Assembly: GCF_038595065.1 (NCBI RefSeq)
Contig: NZ_CP152003.1
Span: forward strand, 4,568,001 to 4,632,000
From: Sutcliffiella sp. FSL R7-0096
GTDB taxonomy: Bacteria; Bacillota; Bacilli; Bacillales; Bacillaceae_I
Length of the DNA stretch: 64,000 nucleotides
Direction of reading: 5' to 3'
Positions 1 through 7,721 of the stretch are shown here, piece after piece. Below the pieces are notes generated by a model. That model was given only the letters and a program-made list of their open reading frames with translations. It did not search any database and was not told where the DNA came from. Numbering within the stretch: position 1 is the first letter of the stretch; every line of letters starts with the position of its first letter. A program made the position numbers and the translations under genes.

Positions 1-35
1 TTTTGTTTTTCTATGCCGCATTTTGGACAGTACAT
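1..35 (-). CDS. Zinc-ribbon protein, N-terminus only (runs off the left edge)
   Basis: The first bases, read on the minus strand, give an ATG at 35-33 followed by MYCPKCGIEKQ and then the window edge. The CPxCG knuckle directly after the start is typical of proteins with an N-terminal zinc ribbon. A strong purine-rich ribosome site (GAGGGGGGAC, complement of 39-48) lies a few bases upstream, which decides the start. Nothing more of the protein can be seen, so its function is unknown. Confidence 0.6.
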   Translation of the reverse strand, partial: MYCPKCGIEKQ

Positions 36-248
36 AAAGTCCCCCCTCGAACTGTTTAGTAAAGATAAAAAGGAATAATATAACATTATTATACTCCTAA
101 AATCCTATCCGAAAGGATAATTTTATAAATTTTGTAGTTTTAGGGGGTAAGGAGCCAGGAAGCTTGACCCGTTCTCCTTTACTCAAACTTGAGGGATTAT
201 AAATACAGGTTTATTGGAATTTTATGTCAAAATTAGGGGAGTTAACTT

Positions 249-539
249 ATGTTAAGTCATTCAATTCGAGGTGATTTTATGTTTTATTGGGTTTTATGTA
301 TATCCATGATACTCTATATTCTGGGTTTTATCATAAACAAACAGCATAAACAATTATTCTCCAGCACTTCTATCCACATGAGATGGTGGTTTAGCTCTTC
401 AACCATTGTATCTTTAGGCATCTGTATCGAACAATTATCAAATGGTGTCCAAAATATAAAGGTGTTGGTTTTTGGCTCCATTTCTTCCCTTTTATTTCTA
501 ATAATCTCTTGGGTTACAAAAGATGACTTACCTCGCTAA
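249..539 (+). CDS. Small membrane protein, unknown function
   Basis: A 96-residue product with hydrophobic stretches near residues 11-27, 46-60 and 70-88, consistent with three membrane helices; the tail WVTKDDLPR is charged and probably cytoplasmic. Two starts are possible in the same frame: ATG 249, preceded by AGGGGAG at 235-241, or ATG 279, preceded by GAGGTGA at 268-274. Both have good ribosome sites, so the protein is 96 or 86 residues. No family was recognised. It stands alone, convergent with the immunity-type gene to its right. Confidence 0.6.
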   Translation: MLSHSIRGDFMFYWVLCISMILYILGFIINKQHKQLFSSTSIHMRWWFSSSTIVSLGICIEQLSNGVQNIKVLVFGSISSLLFLIISWVTKDDLPR

Positions 540-551
540 AATATTGGTAAA

Positions 552-580
552 AGGTTCAAGGGTTCTTGTTCCTTCAACCT
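552..580 (+). terminator. Possible terminator after the small membrane protein
   Basis: Arms AGGTTCAAGG and CCTTCAACCT can pair with one mismatch around a loop of about nine bases, just downstream of the stop at 539. The following bases are AT-rich (ATAAAATATTTT) rather than a clean T run, so the call is weak. Confidence 0.35.
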
Positions 581-729
581 ATAAAATATTTTAAAGCGAA
601 GACAGCTCAGCGCTCCTGTCACCACAACTCCCTTCTACCAGTTATCAATTGCTTCTTGAAAATTGTTCTCAAATTGGCAAGGCGGTTAAAACTTAAGCCC
701 TTCCATCTCTTTATCTCCACCTTTAATAC

Positions 730-954
730 TTACAAACTTTCTAGTAGAGTTTTATAAAAATAATTACAGGCTTCTTCTTCAGTACTAAATCTCTTTATTT
801 GTGACCTCAGACCTCTTTCACTATAATATACTTCCCATGTATTTTGACTTTTGTTTAAACAAAAAGCTTCATTAGGTAATCCCCCATTTAAATTGTATAA
901 ATCACTAGGAACATTTTCATTAATTAAGGTTTGCTGTAATTCTTGTTTATTCAT
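730..954 (-). CDS. Small immunity-type protein downstream of the LXG toxin
   Basis: A 74-residue acidic soluble protein (MNKQELQQTL...), no signal peptide or membrane segment. A start three codons upstream (963) exists but would leave only two bases behind the GGGGAG ribosome site; the ATG at 954 gives about nine and is preferred. It is the third gene of a same-strand set LXG toxin - YezG-type immunity gene - this gene. In polymorphic toxin loci such distal small genes are often extra immunity genes left from earlier toxin tips; that role is inference from position. The composition (GLPNEAF, WEVYYSERG) recalls small immunity families such as Imm59, but I cannot confirm this without a search. 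Confidence 0.6.
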   Translation of the reverse strand: MNKQELQQTLINENVPSDLYNLNGGLPNEAFCLNKSQNTWEVYYSERGLRSQIKRFSTEEEACNYFYKTLLESL

Positions 955-1040
955 ATTATTCATCTCTCCCCTTATACCAAAAACGGATTGACATGCCTAC
1001 ACATACAACTTCCTTCTGAAAAAAACCTTGGCTGCTTAAG

Positions 1041-1511
1041 CTAACCAAGGTCTTTAAGGTAATTTCCCTTAACTTCTTCAAACCACAAATCAAAAATATC
1101 ATCTGGCAGTAGTTCGGAGTCAGTCGAATAAACTAATTCGTATTTATATTTTCCTTTTAGGCTATTTTGTTTTACATTATAATGTAATTTCATTTCTGTT
1201 GGCATATCTTTATTGAACTCTTCACATTTCTTATGAATCAGCTTTAGATTTTCATTACCTATTCTAAGTGCTGCCTTTTGCCTATCTCTCGAAACATCAT
1301 AAGCTTGATTATCTGATTCTTTTACAATCTTGTTTAACTGATGTTTATGAACTACTGCTCCTTTGATTTTATAAAAAAAGTCAAAAACATACATTTTAGG
1401 TTCATATGAACAATAAATAAAAATTTCATCTGCTTTATTTTCTACGTACTCTAAACAAATAGCCACCATGTCTGCTTGTAATTCTGAAAAATAATCCTCA
1501 AATACCTTCAT
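1041..1511 (-). CDS. YezG/DUF600-type immunity protein
   Basis: A 156-residue soluble protein lying 10 bp behind the stop of the LXG toxin, start ATG preceded by AGGGGTGATTAA. The residues DRQKAALRIGNENL in the middle and the end DDIFDLWFEEVKGNYL resemble the DUF600 family, to which YezG, the antidote of the B. subtilis LXG toxin YeeF, belongs (established knowledge). DUF600 proteins are commonly paired with toxins ending in a DNA/RNA non-specific endonuclease, which is what the neighbouring toxin carries. So it most likely binds and blocks the nuclease tip in the cytoplasm. The gene is AT-rich like the toxin tip and unlike the 5' part of the toxin gene, suggesting that tip and antidote moved together. 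Confidence 0.7.
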   Translation of the reverse strand: MKVFEDYFSELQADMVAICLEYVENKADEIFIYCSYEPKMYVFDFFYKIKGAVVHKHQLNKIVKESDNQAYDVSRDRQKAALRIGNENLKLIHKKCEEFNKDMPTEMKLHYNVKQNSLKGKYKYELVYSTDSELLPDDIFDLWFEEVKGNYLKDLG

Positions 1512-1521
1512 TTAATCACCC

Positions 1522-3366
1522 CTAATTCTCTAAACTTATAAACCTCATACGTCCATCTATTTCATACTCTATATCAAAGCTACTTGGTCTTAAACTTTTT
1601 CCTTCGTAATTAATTTTAACATTAACTGAAACATCTTTTCCTTCTACTATTGCATTAGCCCATTGATTTTCTAGTTTTTTGTATTTACTCAAATTAACAC
1701 TACTTGATTGAGAAACTAGATTATCTAAATCTGGAGAGCCTCCAAATCTATCACCCGCTAGGTGCCCTGCATGATCACCAGGTTCTTTACCAGGTGTGTT
1801 TGATTTATGTGGCAATCTAAATTCACGTTCTGTTAATTTTAAATCATCCGCATTAAATTCTTTAATCCTTCCAATGTCATCCGTCTTGTATTTATAATCA
1901 TATTCACCCGCTTGGTAGGTAGTATTTGGTTTTAGATCCCCTGTTTTACTTATATGTTTTTTATCCTTACCCTTACTACCTTTACCTGCTAAAGCTTCTA
2001 TCCTAGAAATGATATTTATATTTACTCCATTAACCTTTTCATAAATAGCAAAACTGTTCATAGCATTCGACGGCACACCTGCCATGGCTGGTGCCATCTT
2101 ACTGTTCGGGAGCATACCACCCATCAACTCACGCACCCGCTCCAAACCAGCTGTAGAAGAACGCGGCACTGAACTCAACGCTTTTGCCTGCTGATCTTTC
2201 AGCTTGATATTGAGGTCTGCTTCCACTCGGCTACCAAGTCTTCCAACGGTACCACCCACTCTTGAGATCCCTTTGTCTCCAACAACGGCTGTTCCGATAA
2301 TAGCGGTCGAGTAACCTAGCCATTCGCCTCGGCTATTCGCATCTCCGTGGATGACGGATTCTTTGAAGGAGTTGTAGAGTTCGTGGCCGATTTCTAGCAA
2401 TATAGCTGGATCAGAGACTACAGCTTCTAAAAGCTCAATCGTTTCTTTCAACACTTGGTCAGGCTCTGTCACGAGACGTTTGAGACCGTCCCAAGTGTCT
2501 GAAACTGCGTCAATGGCTCCTGTTCCAAAACCGTTGGTGAAGTCCCAGAATACTTCCCCGGCTGTTTTCTTCTTCGGCTCCGGCCGCGCACAACTCGGGT
2601 TAGCCCACTGATCAAACGACGCCGCATACCCAACCGAATAAAACACCCCAAGCTCCGGATAATGCTCACTATTCCACCGCTGCTTGACGGTCTCGTTATA
2701 CAACCTCGTCTGCAACTTTCCATAAGCCTCAAGGTCCTGAAGAATTACCGGTGAAAAGGTGGACAACTTAATCTTACCAGATGCAAACTGCTGGCTCATT
2801 TCCTCTATGTAACTCTGTATCAGAGATAAGTCCTCCATTAAGGACGTAAAAGACTGGGTTTGTTGGTAATCAAACTGGTGCAGCTTGTCCACGGTTTGTC
2901 TGGCCGATTGTTTGGCTTGCTGGAAGCCTTCGTGGAAATGGTGATCCTGCAGCCTTGGGAGGTACACGATGTCACCGACTCGACTGAGCTGGGAATTTGT
3001 CTCACCTGTCAGTTCTGCCACCATTCGGTTGATTTGATTCAATCCGTCCTCTAGTTCACTTGTCAGGAACCTCTCATCTATTAACCCGCGCGCATTTCCT
3101 TCTAGCCCATCCAACTCATATTGCAACTGGTTAAGCTTAGTTTGAAAGTTTGCGAGGAACGTTTGGAAGAATTGAAGAAATGGGAGATGTGCATATTCAT
3201 AGAATCGCCTGATTGCGCTGGCACCCTTGCCACGAAAGGAATCCTTTGATGCAACAAAGGATCGAATCCCATTCTCCACGCCACTTAGCTGCTTTTCCAA
3301 TTCCGATAACTTCCGGTTCATCCCCTTGATTCCCTCATGCAAGGACGAAACATCTAAAACCTTCAT
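1522..3366 (-). CDS. LXG-domain polymorphic toxin with C-terminal DNA/RNA non-specific nuclease
   Basis: A 614-residue toxin of the YeeF/LXG class, exported by the type VII (Esx/Yuk) system in relatives. Residues 1 to about 200 form the helical LXG domain (MKVLDVSSLHEGIKGMNRKL...). Residues about 265-430 are a linker with two glycine/alanine-rich segments. Residues about 480-614 form the nuclease: DHAGHLAGDRFGG at 531-543 carries the D-x-x-G-H motif with the likely catalytic base His535, followed by DLDNLVSQSSSVN. Downstream lie two immunity-type genes. The last ~177 codons (1522-2055) are far more AT-rich than the rest: one 60-base line there (1561-1620) has 16 G/C while a line in the 5' half (2581-2640) has 37. 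This marks a swapped toxin tip. LXG and nuclease calls are firm; export route is inferred from the family. Confidence 0.85.
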   Translation of the reverse strand: MKVLDVSSLHEGIKGMNRKLSELEKQLSGVENGIRSFVASKDSFRGKGASAIRRFYEYAHLPFLQFFQTFLANFQTKLNQLQYELDGLEGNARGLIDERFLTSELEDGLNQINRMVAELTGETNSQLSRVGDIVYLPRLQDHHFHEGFQQAKQSARQTVDKLHQFDYQQTQSFTSLMEDLSLIQSYIEEMSQQFASGKIKLSTFSPVILQDLEAYGKLQTRLYNETVKQRWNSEHYPELGVFYSVGYAASFDQWANPSCARPEPKKKTAGEVFWDFTNGFGTGAIDAVSDTWDGLKRLVTEPDQVLKETIELLEAVVSDPAILLEIGHELYNSFKESVIHGDANSRGEWLGYSTAIIGTAVVGDKGISRVGGTVGRLGSRVEADLNIKLKDQQAKALSSVPRSSTAGLERVRELMGGMLPNSKMAPAMAGVPSNAMNSFAIYEKVNGVNINIISRIEALAGKGSKGKDKKHISKTGDLKPNTTYQAGEYDYKYKTDDIGRIKEFNADDLKLTEREFRLPHKSNTPGKEPGDHAGHLAGDRFGGSPDLDNLVSQSSSVNLSKYKKLENQWANAIVEGKDVSVNVKINYEGKSLRPSSFDIEYEIDGRMRFISLEN

Positions 3367-3582
3367 TATTCCCCTCCTCTCCCCATCATTTTACAAAAAC
3401 TGTATATGCATAACTATCACGTTTCGACTTAAATGAGGATATTCCTGCACGGGATTGGAAAATGGGAGATTTGGACTATGAAGGGATAAAAATAAGAGGC
3501 GATGATTAAATCCCTCTCTAATTCAATATATTAGTGTTCACGAAAAAAGGCCCCCGCTATATTAATGCTGTAAATTACAAAA

Positions 3583-3611
3583 GGGTCGAGGGACATGTCC
3601 CCTCGACCCAC
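3583..3611 (+). repeat. Near-perfect palindrome, member of the GGGGACAG-type repeat family
   Basis: Arms GGGTCGAGGGACAT and ATGTCCCCTCGACCC face each other, complementary apart from one extra C. It shares GTCGAGGGGACA with the repeats at the ends of rbsK, the flavin reductase gene and others in this window. It lies about ten bases before the point where the truncated HMG-CoA-lyase copy begins, so it marks a possible rearrangement boundary. Confidence 0.7.
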
Positions 3612-3621
3612 TAGACCCTCC

Positions 3622-3895
3622 ACACTTTCACAATACGCGCGGTTTGGGTCTTGCGAATACACTTGCAGGTTACCTAGCTGACGTTAAACGATTCGATTCC
3701 TCCATTGCTGGTCTTGGAGGCTACCCTTTCGCACCAAAAGCAGTTGGAAATGTATGCACGGAAGACATGGTCAACATGTTCCACGACATGGGCGTTCAAA
3801 CCGGCACAGACCTCAATAAATTACTTGCCCTATCCAAACACCTAGAAGGAACCATCGGCTGTACGTTAGACGGCATGCTTATGAAAGCAGAATAA
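3622..3895 (+). pseudogene. 3'-terminal fragment of an HMG-CoA-lyase-like gene
   Basis: This 274-bp stretch aligns without a gap to the last 274 bp (29818-30091) of the intact HMG-CoA-lyase-like gene in this window, starting in the middle of the conserved FHNTRGLGLAN segment and ending at the same MLMKAE stop. Only about the last third of the enzyme is present: the N-terminal RDG metal site is missing, and the catalytic cysteine of GGCPFA is changed to tyrosine (GGYPFA). It therefore cannot encode an active lyase. An in-frame ATG at 3644 has no convincing ribosome site. It keeps a strong terminator of its own, which the intact copy appears to lack. Confidence 0.85.
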
Positions 3896-3946
3896 GCTAC
3901 AGGTCCGTCACCTCAATGGGCGACGGACCTGTAGCTTTTATTTTTT
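3894..3946 (+). terminator. Strong intrinsic terminator after the lyase fragment
   Basis: Arms AAGCTACAGGTCCGTC (3894-3909) and GACGGACCTGTAGCTT (3922-3937) pair perfectly over 16 bp with a 12-base loop, followed by TTATTTTTT. It overlaps the stop codon of the fragment. Confidence 0.9.
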
Positions 3947-4181
3947 CGATATACCATGCGAGATTAGTCGATATTTAGTAGTTAAAAGTAAGCCTAACAG
4001 AACAAAGCGGAAGTTTTGTTTGAACAAACGTTTGTTTAAAAATAACTATTCAAGTAAAACGTTTTTAGTGGATGAAGTTCTACTTGAAATTCTCCGTTAT
4101 AGGTGTAGTCAACCAAACTATTTGCATGGGCACAAGAACCGGCACTCACCCATACTTGGACACCCTTGCCCTAGCCTAATG

Positions 4182-4580
4182 TTAATTGGTATAGCTTTTC
4201 TCGGTTTTATGAGGAGCAACTCTGTCAGATGATCTGCCATCGTATACATTTCTTAAGAGGTATTCATGGAAGAAGAATTCAAAAACCGTAACAGCTATGG
4301 CGGCAATTATTACTGTTCCGATGATTCCTCCATCTGAGAAGCTTGCAGCCATCAGCCATATCAGCAGAAATGCCAGTCCTAAATCAGCTATGGTAGCAGT
4401 CATGTTATTCGTCTTAGCCAGGATAAGCATATCCCCCACCATATAGGATACCAGACCAAGAACAACGGTAATCAATAGCACACTTCCAAAGGAGAGACCT
4501 CCGATTGCCCCTAGGATTACATACAACAGAACCAGGGTCGCTACAAACTTGATACCTATTGCAGTTAACAGCTTTGCCAT
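4182..4580 (-). CDS. YndM/DUF2512-type membrane protein
   Basis: A 132-residue protein with four hydrophobic segments (about 6-26, 32-52, 60-80 and 84-104) and a charged tail ending RSSDRVAPHKTEKSYTN. Length, the early MAKLLTAIGIKF and the topology match the YndM family of Bacillus, whose biochemical role is not known. The ATG at 4580 is chosen because AGGAG stands nine bases upstream; a longer frame to 4652 has no good ribosome site and a charged start unlike the family. It is monocistronic, between the lyase fragment and the ribose operon. Confidence 0.75.
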   Translation of the reverse strand: MAKLLTAIGIKFVATLVLLYVILGAIGGLSFGSVLLITVVLGLVSYMVGDMLILAKTNNMTATIADLGLAFLLIWLMAASFSDGGIIGTVIIAAIAVTVFEFFFHEYLLRNVYDGRSSDRVAPHKTEKSYTN

Positions 4581-4768
4581 ATTACATGCACTCCTTTTTT
4601 GATTATTTACGACTTTTGTTCTTAGATTCCCTCGATTAACATACATAAACATTTTCAGGTTTATTTGGAGGCATAAGACAGTTAAACGACTATATGAGTT
4701 GTTAGAGAGGTTAATAGAATTGTTATAAATCAGTTTTTCATTTCACCATTAGATATTTATCAAAACAC

Positions 4769-4812
4769 AAAGAAGGGTGGAGGCATCCCTCTCACCCTTC
4801 TTTCTTTTTTCG
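4769..4812 (-). terminator. Terminator of the ribose operon (possibly bidirectional)
   Basis: Arms AGAAGGGTG and CACCCTTCT with an inner AGG/CCT pair form a hairpin. On the minus strand it follows rbsK and is followed by a T-rich CTTTGTGTTTTG; on the plus strand it is followed by TTCTTTTTT. Confidence 0.7.
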
Positions 4813-4841
4813 TCCCTGTATACTTTCAACCACTAAAGCCA

Positions 4842-4868
4842 AGACGAGTCAGCGTCCCTGTCCCCTCG
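4842..4868 (-). repeat. GGGGACAG-type repeat overlapping the rbsK stop codon
   Basis: Minus-strand sequence TCGAGGGGACAGGGACGCTG followed by ACTCGTC. It supplies the last codons and the TGA stop of rbsK. Related copies lie at 3583, 22618, 31282, 32691 and 34119. Confidence 0.65.
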
Positions 4869-5787
4869 AATTCCCAACCAACCTTTCCACTTCTTCACTA
4901 TAAGGCATAGCAGGGGCTGTGCCTGGTTTGGTGACAGATATGGCTGCTACTGCATTGGCCATTTGGCAGGATTTTTCTACGGAGTTCCCTTCTGCTAGAA
5001 AGTGGGCGAATCCGCCGTTGAAGGCGTCTCCTGCTCCGGTTGTTTCGACGGCTTGGACTTGGTAGCCCGGGATGACTTTGCCGGTGCTCTCTCCTTTTTG
5101 TAAAAGGTAGCAGCCTTGTTTACCGAGAGTGATGATCACTGTGCCTATTCCCTTTGCTAGGAGTATTTCTGCAGCTTTTACTGCTGAGTCTTCGTCTGTC
5201 ACTTCCACCCCTGTAAGATGGCCGGCTTCGGTTTCGTTAGGGGTGATATAGTTCACTTTTGCCAGTAGTTCATCTGATATTTTTTGGTATGGTGCCGGAT
5301 TTAGAATTACTGGTTTTGATAGCTTATGTGCCAAGTTGATGGTGGTGCTGATGGCAGCCATTGAAGTTTCCAGCTGTACGAGAATGATATCCGCTTCTTG
5401 AAAGGCCGCTTCTGCTCTTAGGACTTCTTCTTCTGTAATGGTACCGCAAGCACCCAGCGATACGACGATCATATTTTCCCCTGAGTCATCAACGGCTATT
5501 AGGGCTGCACCGGTAGATTCGTCTTCCACTTGCTTGATGAATCGCGAATCAATGCCTTCATTTTTGAAATTTTGAATCGCATCATCCCCGAATAGGTCTT
5601 TCCCCACCTTGGTGACCATGGTAACTTGGGCTCCCAATCGTGCGGCAGCCACAGCTTGGTTTCCGCCTTTTCCGCCGGGACCCATTTTAAATGGGCCACC
5701 CAATACGGTTTCTCCTGGTTTAGGCATGTGGGGAGTTCTTGCTGTTAAATCTACGACATAGCTTCCCACTACTACGATTTTTGACAA
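4849..5787 (-). CDS. rbsK: Ribokinase
   Basis: Phosphorylates ribose to ribose-5-phosphate with ATP in the cytoplasm. The 312-residue product has PfkB-family hallmarks: an N-terminal GSYVVDL and PGETVLGGPFKMGPGGKGGNQA substrate region, and the second signature TTGAGDAFNGGFAHFLAEG with the catalytic Asp in GAGD. It is the last gene of the rbs operon, touching the rbsB stop. The first candidate codon, GTG at 5796, abuts that stop without a ribosome site; TTG at 5787 has AGGTGATC seven bases upstream and fits the family N-terminus, so it is preferred. The C-terminal residues SRGQGR are encoded by an inserted intergenic-type repeat and are probably not part of the ancestral enzyme. Confidence 0.93.
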   Translation of the reverse strand: MSKIVVVGSYVVDLTARTPHMPKPGETVLGGPFKMGPGGKGGNQAVAAARLGAQVTMVTKVGKDLFGDDAIQNFKNEGIDSRFIKQVEDESTGAALIAVDDSGENMIVVSLGACGTITEEEVLRAEAAFQEADIILVQLETSMAAISTTINLAHKLSKPVILNPAPYQKISDELLAKVNYITPNETEAGHLTGVEVTDEDSAVKAAEILLAKGIGTVIITLGKQGCYLLQKGESTGKVIPGYQVQAVETTGAGDAFNGGFAHFLAEGNSVEKSCQMANAVAAISVTKPGTAPAMPYSEEVERLVGNSRGQGR

Positions 5788-5796
5788 GTTGATCAC

Positions 5797-6732
5797 CTAC
5801 CGTGTTTTAATTTCGTCTACGTTTTCTTCTGTTACTAATGTGTTTTCTAGCGTAATCAATTCTTCCACTTCTTCGTCATTTAGAATCTTAATCGCGGTAT
5901 GAATGGCTTCTCTACCCAAGAAGAATGGAGGCTCTGCAATGGTCGCTTCCAATTTATTTTCACGGATTGCATCTAATGCAGGATTGATAGCATCTGTTCC
6001 GATGACAATGATTTCATCTAATCTGCCAGCAGCTTCAATTGCTGATAATGCCCCCATAACCATTTCGTCATTTGCTGCATACACTGCATCTATTTCTTTA
6101 TTGGCTTGCAAGATGTCTTCCATTACCTTTAATGCTTGTCCGCGGTCAAAGTTTGCTGATTGACTTGCGACAATCTCAATGCCGTCAAAGTCTTTTAGGT
6201 GATCGTTAAAGCCTTGGCTTCTATCACGTCCTACGTTTGTTCCTAAGATACCTTGGATTTCCACTACTTTACCTTCTCCACCCAATGCTTCTGCGACAAA
6301 TGTTCCAGCGATGTTACCTGATTTAAGGGCGTCGAATCCAATATGGGAAACCACTTCTCCACCTGCAGATTGTCGGTCAACCGTTATTACTGGTACATTC
6401 TGTTCATTTGCAATAAGGACGATTTGAGCTGCCGCATCACTATCTACAGGGTTTAAGATTAATAGATCGGGATTTTTTTGTAGGATATTTTCCACATCAG
6501 AAAGTTGTTTGGATGGGTCCCCTTGTGAATCTGTAATAATTAGTTCAATTCCTTCTTTTTTGGCAGTCTCTTCCGCTCCTTCTTTTAAGTCCACAAAGAA
6601 TGGGTTATTCAATGTATTCATTGCCAAACCTACCTTTAAGGTATCTTCTCCATTAGAATTAGAAGCATTTCCACATGCAGCAAGTAATAGACCCAAAATT
6701 ACAGCCATACTAAGAATCATCATTTTTTTCAT
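5797..6732 (-). CDS. rbsB: Ribose ABC transporter, substrate-binding lipoprotein
   Basis: Periplasmic-binding-protein type lipoprotein that captures ribose outside the membrane and delivers it to RbsC. The 311-residue product begins MKKMMILSMAVILGLLLAAC, a lipoprotein signal with the lipobox LAAC; the mature part has the type-I sugar-binding fold (GLAMNTLNNPFF, DSQGDPSKQ, IVIGTDAINPALD). The ATG at 6732 is preferred since GGAGGGG precedes it at proper distance. It follows rbsC by 19 bp. Family and operon context leave little doubt about the substrate class. Confidence 0.94.
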   Translation of the reverse strand: MKKMMILSMAVILGLLLAACGNASNSNGEDTLKVGLAMNTLNNPFFVDLKEGAEETAKKEGIELIITDSQGDPSKQLSDVENILQKNPDLLILNPVDSDAAAQIVLIANEQNVPVITVDRQSAGGEVVSHIGFDALKSGNIAGTFVAEALGGEGKVVEIQGILGTNVGRDRSQGFNDHLKDFDGIEIVASQSANFDRGQALKVMEDILQANKEIDAVYAANDEMVMGALSAIEAAGRLDEIIVIGTDAINPALDAIRENKLEATIAEPPFFLGREAIHTAIKILNDEEVEELITLENTLVTEENVDEIKTR

Positions 6733-6751
6733 CACTATTTCCCCCTCCACC

Positions 6752-7720
6752 TTACTGTTTTTGTAGTTTTGCTAGTTTACTATCAATAAGTACTGCAGCT
6801 AAAATAACCAAACCTTTTGCAATATCCTGATAGAACGGTGAGACATTGGCTAAGTTAAGTATGTTGTCTAGCACACCCATAATCAGGGCACCTATCAAGG
6901 TTCCTGTTACTCCCCCTTTTCCTCCCGTCAATCTTGTGCCACCGATGATAACAGCAGCAATGGCATCCAATTCGATCATGGATCCAGCATTAGGTTGTGC
7001 TGACATTAATCTCGATGTATAGATAAGAGCTGAAATAGATGCAAAGAAACCTGTAAGTGCATAAACACCTATTTTTACTCGGTCTACATTAATTCCCGCT
7101 AGCCGTGCAGCCTCTTCATTGCCACCAACTGCGTAAATGTTCCTTCCGAATGTTGTGTGCTTCAGAACCCAATACATGATGGCAAAAATCGCAAGCATCA
7201 AAATAACAGGAAATGGAATACCTGAAATCTTACCACTTCCCAAGAACCGATATCCCATGTCGGAAATTACGATTGGATTCCCTTGGGTATAAACTAGTGT
7301 CATTCCCCTTGCAATTACCATGACAGCCAACGTTGCAATGAAGGCTGGTACCTTTCCTTTGGCTACAATCAATCCGTTGATCGACCCCATGATCAGACCA
7401 GCAATCAAACAAATGGCTATGGCTAAAGGTATTGGCATTCCAGCAGTAATGACACCTGCTGCAATAGCTCCTGTCAAGGCTAGTACAGATCCAACAGATA
7501 GATCAATTCCTGCTGTCAAAATAACAATGGTCATTCCTACAGCGATAATGGCAACAATGGATACTTGTCTTAGTACATTGAAGAGATTGTTTACTGTAAA
7601 GAATGCATCTGATATAAAACTTGCAATCAGTAATAATACTAGAAATATTATAAATACCCGATATTTATCCAATAACAATACTGTTTTTACCCAATTACTA
7701 TTTTCGCTGGCATTGGACAA
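6752..7720 (-). CDS. rbsC: Ribose ABC transporter, permease
   Basis: Membrane channel subunit of the ribose importer. It has about eight to ten hydrophobic segments and the family core ILTAGIDLSVGSVLALTGAI and GGTRLTGGKGG. The coding frame reaches back into rbsA, but the best start is TTG 7720, two bases after the rbsA stop, with GGTGGTGAG eight bases upstream. This gives 322 residues, the usual length of RbsC. An ATG at 7741 inside rbsA has no ribosome site. Translation is therefore probably coupled to rbsA. Confidence 0.92.
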   Translation of the reverse strand: MSNASENSNWVKTVLLLDKYRVFIIFLVLLLIASFISDAFFTVNNLFNVLRQVSIVAIIAVGMTIVILTAGIDLSVGSVLALTGAIAAGVITAGMPIPLAIAICLIAGLIMGSINGLIVAKGKVPAFIATLAVMVIARGMTLVYTQGNPIVISDMGYRFLGSGKISGIPFPVILMLAIFAIMYWVLKHTTFGRNIYAVGGNEEAARLAGINVDRVKIGVYALTGFFASISALIYTSRLMSAQPNAGSMIELDAIAAVIIGGTRLTGGKGGVTGTLIGALIMGVLDNILNLANVSPFYQDIAKGLVILAAVLIDSKLAKLQKQ

Positions 7721-7721
7721 G

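Noticed and set aside
566-757. Open frame of 63 codons on the plus strand
   Set aside because: No ribosome site, overlaps the end of the immunity-type gene on the other strand, and the composition looks random.
3644-3895. Short functional gene starting at 3644
   Set aside because: It covers only the last third of a TIM-barrel enzyme, lacks the metal site and the catalytic cysteine, and has no clear ribosome site.
4020-4232. Open frame of 70 codons on the plus strand
   Set aside because: No ribosome site and overlap with the YndM-like gene; the reading resembles no protein.
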